DNA of 64,000 bases from Thiocapsa marina 5811 (GTDB taxonomy: Bacteria > Pseudomonadota > Gammaproteobacteria > Chromatiales > Chromatiaceae): positions 1 to 64,000 of the forward strand of contig NZ_AFWV01000019.1 of NCBI RefSeq assembly GCF_000223985.1, written 5' to 3'. How positions within the stretch are numbered: the first letter of the stretch is position 1; each line of letters starts with the position of its first letter. Of the stretch, positions 17,228 to 27,647 are shown in pieces. The notes beneath the pieces are model-generated. The model was not told the origin of the DNA. It saw only the letters and a list, made by a program, of their open reading frames with translations, and searched no databases. The position numbers were made by a program, and so were the translations under genes.

Positions 17228-18517
17228 TCAGCTGAACCACCCTTGGGTTGATTCGTCCCGTGCGCGAATCTTCTCGGACAGTCGGGCGCAGCGCCGATCC
17301 TTCAGCGGACCGGACGGCAGCGCGGCGGCGAGCGCTAAGGCACGGTCAAGATCGTGGGTGCGGTGCTCGTGGTACTTCGCCAGTGCCGTGCACGCATCGG
17401 CATCGCCTTCAGCAGCCAGTTGCTCCCAAATTGCAAGAGCCTGCTCCCAGTCGCCACGTCGACGATGCAGACGCGCCAAATCCAGCAAGCCGGCCGAATC
17501 CAGGTGGCGGCACCCGGACCGGAGTAGATCGAAAGCGCGATCGGATCGACCCTGCGCATGATGGTAGGCGGCCACGGCACGGATGTCGGCATCGAACGCA
17601 CCCGGATCGTCGAACACCTCGCCCAGACGCGGGATCAAGGTCGCCAGCGAGAGCAGATCCCAGCGGTTGTGACGCAGCACGCCGGCCAAAGGGGTCGTCT
17701 CGCCCGTGCGCAACCAGGCGAGCCAGGCCGCCGGGGCCTCGGAGCCCGGCAAATCATCCTTGCGCTTGAACCCCAAGAGGCGCTGCTCCACGCTCGCGAG
17801 TCGGCAATCGGGCCAGACGCGGCCGTAGGCTCGGCGCACCGGCTTCAACAGATCCAGATGCGGCAGCGTCGGAAGCGGATCGGCTTGACCGCAGAGGCGA
17901 AACCGCGTGGTGAGCAGCGGGATGTCGAAGGACAGGCCGTTGTAGCTAACGAGAAGCCCGGCGCCACTGAGTTCGGCGGCGATGGCTTCAAGATAAGCCG
18001 GCTCGGCATCGAGGCGCGTCAGGAGGTATTGGCGCAGGGTCCATCCGTCGGCTTGTGCGCGCAGCAGACCGGTCATAAAGGCCCAGGTCCCCGTGCCGCC
18101 GGCCAGGCCGCTGGTCTCGGTATCGAGACAGACCGGGGCGGCTGCTGCCGGAACCGACCGCCCTCGTTCGAGCTCGGGCTCGAGGCGCGACGGCGGACTC
18201 ACCCAGCCCGGATCGATCGACGCCTCCCACATGGCACCATCGAAGGGTCCGATCGAGACCTGACCGTGCCGCTGTCGCGCGGGGATCCGCCGCTCAAGAC
18301 AGAGCACGCCGGGCGCGATCTCGACCGCGCCGACCGCTTCGGCCAACCGGTCGGCCCCCGGTTCACCCGCGCCACCGGCCCGGGCCTGCCCGACCGACAC
18401 CCGACGAATCCGCTCGGCCAGCGAGGGTCTGTCGGTCGGCGACGACGGGGCGCTGCCCTGTCCGTCCGGGCCAGGACCCGCTCCGCGCAAGCGTTGAAGG
18501 CGGTCTTTGAGTGTCAT
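17228..18517 (-). CDS. MrfB-like (YprB) RNase H-fold exonuclease
   Basis: A 429-residue protein. Residues about 125-290 form an RNase_H_2/DnaQ-like exonuclease: VCLDTETSGLAGGTGTWAF (DxE metal site), LLVSYNGLSFDIPLLTTRF, and the late acidic motif RHNRWDLLSLATLI. The C-terminal third has TPR-like helical repeats (RSDRAFDLLRSGCRH, LARLHRRRGDWEQALAIWEQ). It is homologous in layout to Bacillus YprB/MrfB, which works with helicase MrfA in mitomycin-lesion repair. Here it sits 68 bp downstream of an MrfA-like helicase on the same strand, which supports the same role. Confidence 0.8.
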   Translation of the reverse strand: MTLKDRLQRLRGAGPGPDGQGSAPSSPTDRPSLAERIRRVSVGQARAGGAGEPGADRLAEAVGAVEIAPGVLCLERRIPARQRHGQVSIGPFDGAMWEASIDPGWVSPPSRLEPELERGRSVPAAAAPVCLDTETSGLAGGTGTWAFMTGLLRAQADGWTLRQYLLTRLDAEPAYLEAIAAELSGAGLLVSYNGLSFDIPLLTTRFRLCGQADPLPTLPHLDLLKPVRRAYGRVWPDCRLASVEQRLLGFKRKDDLPGSEAPAAWLAWLRTGETTPLAGVLRHNRWDLLSLATLIPRLGEVFDDPGAFDADIRAVAAYHHAQGRSDRAFDLLRSGCRHLDSAGLLDLARLHRRRGDWEQALAIWEQLAAEGDADACTALAKYHEHRTHDLDRALALAAALPSGPLKDRRCARLSEKIRARDESTQGWFS

Positions 18518-18585
18518 TCCGGGCGATCATTCCGCGACGGCGGAGAGGTCGGGTGCTCGCGGCGTCACCCGAGCGACCGATGCGC

Positions 18586-21048
18586 TCACCCCCCTGCCCC
18601 GCTCAGGAGATCGAGCACCTTCAAGGCGGCTTGCCGTGGCGTCACGGCAAGCTCTTCGTCGCCGCGCAAGACCGGCCCGACACAAGCGGGACAGCCGGCG
18701 GTGCAGCCGCAAGCGGCGACCAGATCACGGGCGTCGGCAACCAACAGGGACGCGTCGTCGTAGAGCGGTGCCGAGAGTCCGACGCCGCCCGGATAGTTGT
18801 CGTAGAGGAAGAGCGTCGGCTCGAAGCGCTGGCCGGACATCGGGTCCAGGGGCGCGTTGTCCGGTCCGCGCATCTGACCGCGACCCTCGGCGCCCACGAT
18901 GGCGAACCAGGTGCCCTGCCCGTCTCCGACCGAGCGGCCGAGATCGTGGATCTCGGCCATCGAGCGCAGCGCGGCGACGTGGTGCAGCGCATAGGCGGCG
19001 CCGAGAAAGCCGTCGATCGCCTGCTGACGGTCCGGCAGCGCGGCCTCCAACGCGCTCGGCTCGACCTGCCACCAGACCGCGGTGGTGTGCATCTCCTGAT
19101 CCGGCAGGTCGATGTTGCCGTATCCGATGTTGTCGTGGCTGTAGTAGCGGATCTTCTTGTAGCCAGGATAGCGCCTGACGAGATGGACCTCGCCTTGCGC
19201 CGTCGCGCCTTGGCCTTGGGCGCGGCCGTCGAAGCGGGCGAGAATCTTGAGCCGGGTGTAGTCGATGGCGTCGGTGTAATAGTCGGCGCGGGTGCGGGTG
19301 ACGAACGCCTTGCGGCCGGTCCAGTCCAGACGCTCCACCTGATAGGGCTGGGACTGGATCATGTAGATGGCCCCCTCGTAGAGCGTGCCCGGCGCGCTGC
19401 TGTAGTCGACCTCGGCAATGACCGTCTGGGAACCGCCGGTGGTGTCGATCACCACGAAGTTGCCCTCCGCGACCGAGCGGAGCGACACCGCGTTGGCGGG
19501 ATAGCTGTCGGCGACCCAGAACCAGCGGTCACCCTGGTGCTGCAGGACACCCTCGTCGCGCAGATAGCTCAGCATCTCGCCGAGATCCTCCGCGCCGAAG
19601 GACTCGCCGTCGCGAAACGGCAGCTCGAAGGCGGCGCAGCGCACGTGGTCCATGAGGATCAAGAGCTGATCCGGATGGATGCGCGCGTGCTCCGGCGAGG
19701 CGCCGAAAAAGAACTCGGGGTGGCGCATCATGTATTGATCGAGCGCGTCGCTGGTCGCCACCATCACGCCCAGGCTGGGTTTGAGCCGCCGCCCTGCCCG
19801 CCCGAGCCGCTGCCAGGTCGCGGCCACTGTCCCCGGATAGCCGTTCAGGATGGCGACATCCAGGGCGCCGATGTCGACCCCGAGCTCCAACGCCGAGGTG
19901 CTGACCACCAGATCCACGGCGCCGGCGCGCATGGTCTGCTCGGCACGGCGGCGCTCGCTCGGCAGATAACCGCCGCGATAGGCCAGGACGCGCGGCGGCT
20001 TGCGCGGGTCGCGGTCGAAGACGTCCTTCAGGTATTTGGTGATGACCTCGACCATGAGGCGCGAGCGGGCGAAGACGATGCTTTTCAGCCCCAGCTTGGC
20101 CGCCGTGCGCGCGATCCGCGTGGTCTGGGAGCGGGCCGAGGCGCGGATCCCGAGATCCGGGTTGATGACCGGCGGGTTCCAGAGCAGGAGATAACGCTCG
20201 CCCTGCGGTGCGCCCGACTCGGCGATGGCCGCGACCGGTGCACCGCAGAGACGCTCGGCCAGCTCGGCGGGATTGGCGATGGTCGCCGAGGCGAAGATGA
20301 AGGTCGGCTCCACGCCGTAGAAACGACAGACCCGGAGCAACCGTCGAAAGACGTTGGCGACATGCGAGCCGAACACACCGCGATAGGTGTGCAGCTCGTC
20401 CACGACGATGAAGGCCAGCCCCTCGAAGAACTGCGCCCATTTGGTGTGATGCGGTAGGATCGCCTGGTGGAGCATGTCCGGATTGCTCAGCACGATGTCG
20501 CCGCGCGTGCGCACCGCCTTGCGGGCATCGCCGGGGGTATCGCCGTCGAAGGTGAATGCCTTCACGCCCGGCCCGCCGGCGGCTTGGATGGCACGGCTCA
20601 GGTCCATCAGCTCGGCGGCCTGATCCTGCGCGAGCGCCTTGGTCGGAAAGAGATAGAGCGCCTTGCGGCCTTGCGCGAGCACGGCATCGAGCACCGGCAG
20701 GTTGTAGCAGAGTGTCTTGCCGGAGGCGGTCGGCGTAGCGACCACGAAATGCCGCTTGGCGCGGGCGAGATCCCAGGCCTCGCGTTGATGGCTGTAGAGC
20801 TGCGCGCGACCGCCGGCCCGCAGCGCCTCGGCAAGCGGCGGCGCAAGATCGTCCGGAAGATCGAGCCAGCGCGCGGGACGCGCGGCCTGAGTCGACTCGC
20901 CGGCGATCCGCCCCCGATAGCCCTTGAGCAGATGGGCCTTCAGGCGCGTGACGGGTTGCGCCTCGCTCGGTGCCGTCTCGATGATCGTCTCTTCGCGGGC
21001 AGCGCGGGTCAGTGGATACGAAAGAGGCACGCTGTCGATTCCGCTCAC
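18586..21048 (-). CDS. MrfA-like (YprA) DEAD/DEAH helicase with DUF1998
   Basis: An 820-residue SF2 helicase with a GTG start. Walker A ATPTASGKT lies at 104-112 and the DExH box reads VVDELH. SAT-like FIFASATIANPAEL and motif [11 protein letters not shown] follow. The C-terminal DUF1998 domain ends in a Cys cluster (CGCTAGCPAC), the zinc-type site of MrfA/YprA proteins. The Bacillus homologue is a 3'-5' helicase in mitomycin C repair, partnered by exonuclease MrfB. Here the two genes are adjacent in the order helicase then nuclease. No strong ribosome site precedes the GTG, so the exact start is uncertain. Confidence 0.85.
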   Translation of the reverse strand: MSGIDSVPLSYPLTRAAREETIIETAPSEAQPVTRLKAHLLKGYRGRIAGESTQAARPARWLDLPDDLAPPLAEALRAGGRAQLYSHQREAWDLARAKRHFVVATPTASGKTLCYNLPVLDAVLAQGRKALYLFPTKALAQDQAAELMDLSRAIQAAGGPGVKAFTFDGDTPGDARKAVRTRGDIVLSNPDMLHQAILPHHTKWAQFFEGLAFIVVDELHTYRGVFGSHVANVFRRLLRVCRFYGVEPTFIFASATIANPAELAERLCGAPVAAIAESGAPQGERYLLLWNPPVINPDLGIRASARSQTTRIARTAAKLGLKSIVFARSRLMVEVITKYLKDVFDRDPRKPPRVLAYRGGYLPSERRRAEQTMRAGAVDLVVSTSALELGVDIGALDVAILNGYPGTVAATWQRLGRAGRRLKPSLGVMVATSDALDQYMMRHPEFFFGASPEHARIHPDQLLILMDHVRCAAFELPFRDGESFGAEDLGEMLSYLRDEGVLQHQGDRWFWVADSYPANAVSLRSVAEGNFVVIDTTGGSQTVIAEVDYSSAPGTLYEGAIYMIQSQPYQVERLDWTGRKAFVTRTRADYYTDAIDYTRLKILARFDGRAQGQGATAQGEVHLVRRYPGYKKIRYYSHDNIGYGNIDLPDQEMHTTAVWWQVEPSALEAALPDRQQAIDGFLGAAYALHHVAALRSMAEIHDLGRSVGDGQGTWFAIVGAEGRGQMRGPDNAPLDPMSGQRFEPTLFLYDNYPGGVGLSAPLYDDASLLVADARDLVAACGCTAGCPACVGPVLRGDEELAVTPRQAALKVLDLLSGAGG

Positions 21049-21098
21049 TGGGGATTGGCTGATCTGATGAGTCGGCCCTCTTCGTAAGGCCGACCCGT

Positions 21099-21268
21099 AA
21101 GGTGGCGAGCGAGAGCGTAGGGTGGACGAGCGGGAGCGAAGTCCACCGGTTCACGCGCCGGCGCTGGTGGACTGCGCTGCGCTTGTCCACCCTACAGCGC
21201 TTGTCCACCCTACGGCGCTTGTCCACCCTACGGCGTTTGTCCACCCTACAGCGCTTGTCCGCCCTGCG
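21099..21268. repeat. GGTGGAC repeat, copy 2, with five 18-bp tandem units
   Basis: GGGTGGACGAGCGGGAGCGA followed by AGTCCACC (about 21120-21147) is followed by five direct 18-bp units of GCGCTTGTCCACCCTACG at 21179-21196, 21197-21214, 21215-21232, 21233-21250 and 21251-21268, with one to four changes each. The units are the right arm of the palindrome, amplified. Confidence 0.8.
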
Positions 21269-21449
21269 GCGCTGATGGGATAGGCCGGGGTCTGCAACGA
21301 ACCCCGATCATCCCCCGGACATCCGGATCCTGCAACCTCGCCGGTCCGGTTGATATGGCTGCACGCGCGCCGGGTTTATGGCCAGCCCGGAAAACCCTAT
21401 ACTGCCGATAGATTAAGCGCTCGACGAGCCCCTAACCAAGAGGACACCC
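21269..21449. other. Upstream region of fbp
   Basis: About 180 bp before fbp. AAGAGGACACCC supplies the ribosome site for the ATG. I see no confident -35/-10 pair and no recognised operator. Confidence 0.35.
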
Positions 21450-22463
21450 ATGCACAACGGCACGACCATCACCCAGTTCATCATCGAGGAGCAGCGCCAC
21501 GTGGCCGGCGCCACGGGCGATTTCACCTCCCTGCTCAACGATATCGTCACGGCCTGCAAGGTCATCAGCAACATGGTGAACCATGGTGCGTTGGTCGGCG
21601 TGCTCGGGAGCGCCGAGAGCGAGAACATCCAGGGCGAGACCCAGAAGAAGCTCGACATCCTCACCAACGAGGTCTTCATCAAGTCCAACGAGTGGGCCGG
21701 GCATCTGGCGGCCATGGCGTCCGAAGAGATGGACACCATCTACGACATCCCGGCCAAATACCCGCGCGGCAAATACCTGCTGACCTTCGACCCGCTCGAC
21801 GGCTCCTCGAACATCGACGTGAACGTCTCCGTGGGCACCATCTTCTCGATCCTGCGTATTCAGGGCGGCGACGGCGCGCCGAGCGAGCGTGATTTCCTTC
21901 AGGCCGGTACCCAGCAGGTCGCCGCGGGATATGCGCTCTATGGGCCCTCGACCATGATGGTCCTGACCACGGGCAACGGCGTGAACGGCTTCACCCTGGA
22001 TCAGAACATCGGCGAGTTCATACTCACCCACCCCAACATGACGATCCCGGCCGACACGCGCGAGTTCGCGATCAACGCCTCGAACATGCGTTTCTGGGAG
22101 CCACCGGTCAAGCGCTATGTCCAGGAGTGCCTGGACGGCAAGGAAGGCCCGCGCGGTGAAGACTTCAACATGCGCTGGATCGCCTCCATGGTTGCCGAGG
22201 TGCATCGCATCCTCACGCGCGGCGGCGTCTTCATGTACCCCATCGACAGCAAGATGAAGGAGAAGGGTCAAGGCGGGAAGCTGCGTCTGCTCTACGAGGC
22301 CAACCCCATGTCATTCATCGTCGAGCAGGCCGGCGGCGGATCCATCACGGGTACCGAGCGCATCATGGATCTGCAGCCCGAGTCGCTGCACCAACGCGTC
22401 CCGGTCATCCTGGGCTCGAAGAACGAGGTCGAGCGCATCCTCGGCTATCACGACCAAGCGTAA
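21450..22463 (+). CDS. fbp: Class I fructose-1,6-bisphosphatase
   Basis: A 337-residue enzyme that hydrolyses fructose 1,6-bisphosphate to fructose 6-phosphate in gluconeogenesis and the Calvin cycle. The class I metal site is visible as [20 protein letters not shown], preceded by the SEEMD acidic motif. The C-terminal substrate region contains [11 protein letters not shown] and [18 protein letters not shown]. The length is typical. It is alone in its transcript and converges with purT. In an autotroph this would serve CO2 fixation, but no other Calvin-cycle gene is in the window. Confidence 0.96.
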   Translation: MHNGTTITQFIIEEQRHVAGATGDFTSLLNDIVTACKVISNMVNHGALVGVLGSAESENIQGETQKKLDILTNEVFIKSNEWAGHLAAMASEEMDTIYDIPAKYPRGKYLLTFDPLDGSSNIDVNVSVGTIFSILRIQGGDGAPSERDFLQAGTQQVAAGYALYGPSTMMVLTTGNGVNGFTLDQNIGEFILTHPNMTIPADTREFAINASNMRFWEPPVKRYVQECLDGKEGPRGEDFNMRWIASMVAEVHRILTRGGVFMYPIDSKMKEKGQGGKLRLLYEANPMSFIVEQAGGGSITGTERIMDLQPESLHQRVPVILGSKNEVERILGYHDQA

Positions 22464-22540
22464 GAGCCCGTCTGCCGGATCCCGTTTGCAGTCATCCACG
22501 CGACTGCGAGCGGAGATCCGGCACCGAACCTCCGACCCTT

Positions 22541-23725
22541 TCAAGCCAGCTCGATCTCCACCGCTTCGGCAACACGCCTGGCCTTCTCCCGCGCCTCCTC
22601 CAGCGTCTCCCCGCGCGCCAGCGCAACACCCACGCGACGCTTGCCGTCGACCTCCGGCTTGCCGAACAGGCGCAGGGCCGTGTCCGGCTCCACGAGTGCG
22701 CAATCCAGACCGCCGAAGCGCAGATCCCGTGACCGACCCTCAGCCAAGAGCGCCACCGATGCCGAAGGGCCGAGCTGTGTGATGTGCGGCACGGGCAGAC
22801 CCAGGATGGCGCGCACGTGCAGCGCAAACTCCGAGAGATCCTGCGAGATCAGCGTCACCAACCCGGTGTCGTGCGGACGCGGCGAGACCTCGCTGAACCA
22901 GACCTCGTCGCCACGCACGAACAGCTCCACGCCGAAGATGCCGGTGCCGCCGAGCGCATCGGTCACCGCACAGGCGATCTCCTGCGCGCGGGCCAGCGCG
23001 GCGGCCGCCATCGGGTGCGGCTGCCAGGATTCGCGGTAATCGCCGTCGATCTGAAGATGGCCGATCGGCGCGCAGAAGCTGGTCCGGTCCCCGTGACGCA
23101 GTGTGAGCAAGGTGATCTCGTAGTCGAAGGCGACGAAACCCTCCACGATCACGCGGCCCGAGCCGGTACGCCCGCCCTGCTGCGAGTAATCCCAGGCGGC
23201 ATGCACCTGCTCCGCATTGCGCACGGTGCTCTGACCCTTGCCCGATGAGCTCATCACCGGCTTGACCACGCAGGGCAGACCGATCGCCTCGATCGCGGCA
23301 CGGTAGGCTGCCTCGTCATCGGCAAACCGGTACGGCGAGGTCGGCAGGCCCAGCTCCTCCGCGGCCAGCCGACGGATGCCCTCGCGGTTCATCGTCAGAT
23401 GCGCGGCACGCGCGGTGGGCACGACATGACGCCCGCCGGCTTCGAGCTCCAGCAAGGTCGCCGTGGCGATCGCCTCGATCTCGGGGACGATCAGTGCCGG
23501 ATCCTCCTCCGCCACCAGTGCAGCCAGTGCCGCGCCATCCAGCATATTCAAGACATGGCTGCGATGCGCGACCTGCATCGCCGGCGCCCCCGGGTAGCGA
23601 TCCACGGCGATCACCTCCACCCCGAAGCGCTGCGCCTCGATCGCGACCTCCTTACCGAGCTCGCCCGAGCCGAGCAACATCATGCGGGTCGCGCCTGCGG
23701 CGCCGGGTGTTCCGATTCTGGTCAT
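22541..23725 (-). CDS. purT: Formate-dependent phosphoribosylglycinamide formyltransferase
   Basis: A 394-residue ATP-grasp enzyme making formyl-GAR from GAR, formate and ATP in purine synthesis. Visible landmarks: the N-terminal [20 protein letters not shown], then [15 protein letters not shown], the ATP-binding [19 protein letters not shown] and the metal/phosphate region [18 protein letters not shown]. The start at 23725 (MTRIGTPG) fits the family; the upstream in-frame Met adds residues with no family match. It is convergent with fbp across 77 bp. Confidence 0.95.
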   Translation of the reverse strand: MTRIGTPGAAGATRMMLLGSGELGKEVAIEAQRFGVEVIAVDRYPGAPAMQVAHRSHVLNMLDGAALAALVAEEDPALIVPEIEAIATATLLELEAGGRHVVPTARAAHLTMNREGIRRLAAEELGLPTSPYRFADDEAAYRAAIEAIGLPCVVKPVMSSSGKGQSTVRNAEQVHAAWDYSQQGGRTGSGRVIVEGFVAFDYEITLLTLRHGDRTSFCAPIGHLQIDGDYRESWQPHPMAAAALARAQEIACAVTDALGGTGIFGVELFVRGDEVWFSEVSPRPHDTGLVTLISQDLSEFALHVRAILGLPVPHITQLGPSASVALLAEGRSRDLRFGGLDCALVEPDTALRLFGKPEVDGKRRVGVALARGETLEEAREKARRVAEAVEIELA

Positions 23726-23839
23726 GCGTGTGCTCCGGGGTTGGCTTCGGCGGGATGATACATCGGCTACAGGGACGGTCTCCAAGGGCTATGCAAAGGC
23801 GTTCCGCCGAGGTGAATTGACCGGCAACACCGGAACCCC

Positions 23840-24520
23840 TCATTCGGCATCGGTCACTCGGGCAATCAGCTCCCGCCCCTCGTTGCGGACATTGCCGACC
23901 GCTCGCGAGACCGGGTGCATCGCAAGCCGCTCCTCCGGAGAGGGCATCAAAAGCGCCGAGAGCCGAGCCGGATCGCTCGTGCGATCGAGCCAGACGTCCA
24001 CGACATCGGGCGCCAGGATTACCGGCATGCGGTCATGCAACGGCTGGATAGCGGGATTGGCCTCGGTGGTCACGATGGTGAAGCTGTCGATCACCTCTCC
24101 GTCCGCGGGGCTGGTCCAGCGCTCCCAGAGTCCGGCGAAGGCGAGGATGGTCTCGTCCGTTGAATGGATGAAGTAGGGCTGCTTGCCGTCCGGGCGCTTG
24201 GCCCACTCGTAGAAGCCGTCGGCCGGGACCACGCACCGACGCGCCCGGTAGGCCGCCCGAAACGCAGGCTTCTCCGCCACGGTCTCGGCGCGAGCGTTGA
24301 TCAGTCGGGCTGCGATCGTCTCATCCCTCGCCCAACTCGGGAGCAAGCCCCAGCGCAAGGCGTGGAGAACCCGCTCCCCGTTCGGCCGCTGACGGATTAC
24401 CGGCAGCCATTGCATCGGGGCCGCGTTGTAGCGCGGGCCAAGACCTTCGATCTCGATGGCCGCGCCGAAAAGGTCGGCGATGGCATCGGCCGAACTGTAT
24501 TGGGCGTAGCGTCCGCACAT
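23840..24520 (-). CDS. SRAP/HMCES family abasic-site protein (YedK-like)
   Basis: A 226-residue SRAP-domain protein. The catalytic Cys2 (MCGRYAQY), conserved NAR in RLINARAETVAEKPAF, the RCVVPADGFYEW motif with its Glu, and the late His in PLHDRMPVIL are all present. The family forms a thiazolidine DNA-protein crosslink at abasic sites in single-stranded DNA, protecting them during replication. The length is usual for bacterial members. It is leftward and divergent from the AsmA-like gene. Confidence 0.94.
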   Translation of the reverse strand: MCGRYAQYSSADAIADLFGAAIEIEGLGPRYNAAPMQWLPVIRQRPNGERVLHALRWGLLPSWARDETIAARLINARAETVAEKPAFRAAYRARRCVVPADGFYEWAKRPDGKQPYFIHSTDETILAFAGLWERWTSPADGEVIDSFTIVTTEANPAIQPLHDRMPVILAPDVVDVWLDRTSDPARLSALLMPSPEERLAMHPVSRAVGNVRNEGRELIARVTDAE

Positions 24521-24653
24521 GGATGGGGTCTCCTCCGGATCGGTATCGGGTGTAGGGTATCGACATCAAGGTTTGCGACGGTCTGCTTCGAGTCGACCCG
24601 CTCCCTGGTTACGGTATTGCGATCGGCGTCAACTGGACGATCCTGAGGTGGTG

Positions 24654-27647
24654 ATGAAGAAGCTCCTATCCCGATCGATCGGCTCGCTGCTGATCTTGGC
24701 GGCACTCTACCTGGTTTGCATCAACATCACGCTGACCCTGCCGGCGACGCGCGCCTTTCTCGACGCGCTTCAGCCGGAGCACTTCAGGATCACCTGGCAG
24801 CGCGCGTGGAGCCTCTATCCGCTGCGCATCGAGCTGGACGGCGTCGTCGCCGATGGTCAAACGCCCACCGAGCAATGGCAGGTCGATGCGCGGCGCGCGG
24901 CGGCGTCGGTGTCGCTGCTGCCGCTGCTGAAGGGAGAGATCCGGATACACGACCTGGATCTGGAAGACATCGACCTGCGCCTGCGGCCGCGTCCTCCCGC
25001 CGACGGCTCCCGAGACGCCCTCGCCGAATTCTTTCCCGTAATTCGAGACCGCGATCCCGATGCAGCCGCGGAGGCGGCGCCGGAAGACCCGAGCGGCACG
25101 CTGGTGCTGGAGATCGACGACATCCAGGTCCGGGGCGAGCACAGCTTCTGGGTGTCCCATGTCCGCGGGAGCACACCCGGTGCGGTCCGCGGCAGCTTTC
25201 GCATGGAGACCGCCACGGGTCGGCTGGCCTTGGCGGGCGGTGCGCTTGACCTGGCACTGACATCATTGACGGTCGGACCGAGTCAGGCGGTGACCGACGC
25301 CGCGGCTATCGCGGGAACGATCGACATCCCGCCGTTCATCGTATCCGAGACGAAGGGGCTCGAGATGATGCGCGTGCCGGAGCTGGATGCCCGCATCGAT
25401 CTACCGGTGCAAAACCTGGATTTCCTGGCCCTGCTGATGCCGGTTTTCGACGAGATCAGGTTGAGCGGCCGCGGACGCCTGCGCGGCCGGCTCGCACTGT
25501 CGGCCGGCGAGATGTTGGGCGGGACCGATCTGGTGGTCGAGGCGCATGAGCTGGCGATGGATCTCGGACGCTACGACTTCAGCGGCGACGGCACGATCGA
25601 GCTGAAGGTGGATCCGCAAGACGAGGCGCAGGCCGACCTGCTGGTGCGCTTCGAGCAGGTCCGGGCCGAGCTGGAGCCGGACGATTCCGCCGGATCGAAG
25701 CGTCCGCAGGTGCTGTTCACGGGTCGCGGACTTACCGCACAGCTCCATGCCGCCGAGGTCGATCCGACCACCACATCCACCGCGGAGCAGGTCGAGGAGC
25801 TGGCCTCCGAGGTCGAGTTAGGATTCAAGTTGGATATTCCGTCCATGCAGGTGCCGGATCTCGCCGTCTACAGCCGCCTGTTCCCGGAGAAGTGGGATCT
25901 GGACTTGTTGGGCGGCACCGGCACCGTGGCCGGCGCTTTGGAGGTCTCGGCGGACCGCCTGGCGCTTAAGCTGGACCTTGCCTCCGACGACGCGGATCTG
26001 CGCTATCGCGGCTATCACGCCACCGCGGACCTGCTGCTCCGCCTGCGGGCGCGGATCGATGACAGCTCGACAGCCAACCTCCGCCTGGACGGCACCGAGC
26101 TGCGCATCGAGGATGCACGGCTTGCCGTCACACACGGCGACGCCAAAAAGCGACAAGCGGCGGAGCGGCACCCCTCCTCCGAGCCTTGGCGGGCGCATCT
26201 CGAGATCTCGGAGAGCGCCTTGGGGCTGCCCGTGTCCGCCGGTCATACCGATGCCGACCCCATCCCGGCAATCGCTGAAACGCTGCAGGACGAGGGCTTC
26301 GGGGCCCTGTTGGCCGGGGCCGACGGTCGCGTCTCTGCGGTCTTGAGCGTCTCTCGGCTGGATTGGATCGCCGAGCTGCTGGAGCGCCCGCTGGGCCTGA
26401 GCCTGGCCGGCGCCGGCGAGCTCGACACCGAGATCGTCCTGACCAACGGCCGGGCCGACACGGGTACGACCCTGACGATGCCCCGCGAGCCGCTCTCACT
26501 CGGCATCCTGGAGCATCGGGTGGATGGCATGGGGACGGCCCACCTGCGCATGGAGCAGGGTGGCGAGCGACCTCGGTTTCGCCTGAATGTTGCTCTGGAC
26601 GATGCGCGCTTACGCCGGCGCGACGAGCCCGAGCCGAGCATCGGCGACGTGCGCCTGGACGCCGAGATCCTGATGACCGACTCCCGCGCCGATGGCGGTG
26701 ACTCCGCGGACATCCGCTTGAATCTGCATTCCGCGCGCGTGCGCGACATGAGCAGCTACAACGCCTATCTGCCTGCGAACACACCCCTGTCGCTGGTCTC
26801 GGGCGAAGCGACCCTGGTGGGCGATCTGCGCCTGAAGCCGGATCGCGCCGAGGGACAACTGCTTCTGGCGGGAGAGGATATTCGCGTGAAATTGGACCGG
26901 CAGGACCTGTCCGGAGACCTGAAGCTCGAGCTCCTGGTCCGCGATGGCTCCGCGAAGGATCTACGCTTCGACATCACCGGCTCGTCGGTTCTGCTCGAGA
27001 ATTTTCGGGTGGCCGGAGCGGGCGGCTCGGCCTCGGCGCCGGAGGATTGGCATGCCCGGCTCCAGCTCGACGAGACGCAGATCCGCTGGCACAAACCGAT
27101 GCATCTGGACATGCAAGCCTATGTCACCGTCAAGGACACCCGGCCCTTCGTCGAGCTGCTCGACGGCGTGCGCGGTAAACACGACTGGATCGATAACCTC
27201 CTCACGCTGGAGAATCTGGCCGGTCATCTGCGGCTGGCCGTAGACGCCGACACCGCGGTCATCGAAGACGCCATGCTCGGCGCGCCCGAGCTCGGCATCC
27301 ACGCCAAGGGGCGTTCCGCCCCGACCGCTCGCGAGGGCATGTTGCTCCTGCGATGGCACAATCTCACCGGCACCATGGAGCTGCAAAACGGGCGAAGGCA
27401 TTTCGATATCCTCGATGCACCTGCCCGCTTTACCGCCTACAGACCCGGCAAGACGCCGCTTCGGGACCTCGACGCGGCGCAGACCGATGCCGAGGATCGC
27501 CCCGGTACCGAACCCTCTTCGACCGCCGCGACACACGACAGGGCGCCGTTCAGTCATGACACGGCAGGGCCTCCGAACAAGACGCCCCCGAGCGGACGCC
27601 AACGACCCACGCCGACGCAAAACCCTTTCCTGGACGACAGTCTGTGA
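24654..27647 (+). CDS. AsmA/DUF748-like inner-membrane-anchored protein
   Basis: A 997-residue protein with one N-terminal anchor (MKKLLSRSIGSLLILAALYL) and a long, beta-rich periplasmic body. The region after the anchor (ALQPEHFRITWQRAWSLYPL) and the repeated LxLxLDDxxLRY-like strands resemble AsmA, DUF748 and TamB-like bridge proteins. It ends in a Pro/Thr-rich tail (SGRQRPTPTQNPFLDDSL). Such proteins are thought to carry lipids or aid outer-membrane assembly. The start at 24654 is selected because it begins the signal anchor; longer frames overlap the SRAP promoter. Family assignment is approximate. Confidence 0.65.
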   Translation: MKKLLSRSIGSLLILAALYLVCINITLTLPATRAFLDALQPEHFRITWQRAWSLYPLRIELDGVVADGQTPTEQWQVDARRAAASVSLLPLLKGEIRIHDLDLEDIDLRLRPRPPADGSRDALAEFFPVIRDRDPDAAAEAAPEDPSGTLVLEIDDIQVRGEHSFWVSHVRGSTPGAVRGSFRMETATGRLALAGGALDLALTSLTVGPSQAVTDAAAIAGTIDIPPFIVSETKGLEMMRVPELDARIDLPVQNLDFLALLMPVFDEIRLSGRGRLRGRLALSAGEMLGGTDLVVEAHELAMDLGRYDFSGDGTIELKVDPQDEAQADLLVRFEQVRAELEPDDSAGSKRPQVLFTGRGLTAQLHAAEVDPTTTSTAEQVEELASEVELGFKLDIPSMQVPDLAVYSRLFPEKWDLDLLGGTGTVAGALEVSADRLALKLDLASDDADLRYRGYHATADLLLRLRARIDDSSTANLRLDGTELRIEDARLAVTHGDAKKRQAAERHPSSEPWRAHLEISESALGLPVSAGHTDADPIPAIAETLQDEGFGALLAGADGRVSAVLSVSRLDWIAELLERPLGLSLAGAGELDTEIVLTNGRADTGTTLTMPREPLSLGILEHRVDGMGTAHLRMEQGGERPRFRLNVALDDARLRRRDEPEPSIGDVRLDAEILMTDSRADGGDSADIRLNLHSARVRDMSSYNAYLPANTPLSLVSGEATLVGDLRLKPDRAEGQLLLAGEDIRVKLDRQDLSGDLKLELLVRDGSAKDLRFDITGSSVLLENFRVAGAGGSASAPEDWHARLQLDETQIRWHKPMHLDMQAYVTVKDTRPFVELLDGVRGKHDWIDNLLTLENLAGHLRLAVDADTAVIEDAMLGAPELGIHAKGRSAPTAREGMLLLRWHNLTGTMELQNGRRHFDILDAPARFTAYRPGKTPLRDLDAAQTDAEDRPGTEPSSTAATHDRAPFSHDTAGPPNKTPPSGRQRPTPTQNPFLDDSL

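Noticed and set aside
21179-21268. Possible CRISPR array
   Set aside because: Units are 18 bp and contiguous with no spacers; this is a tandem repeat.
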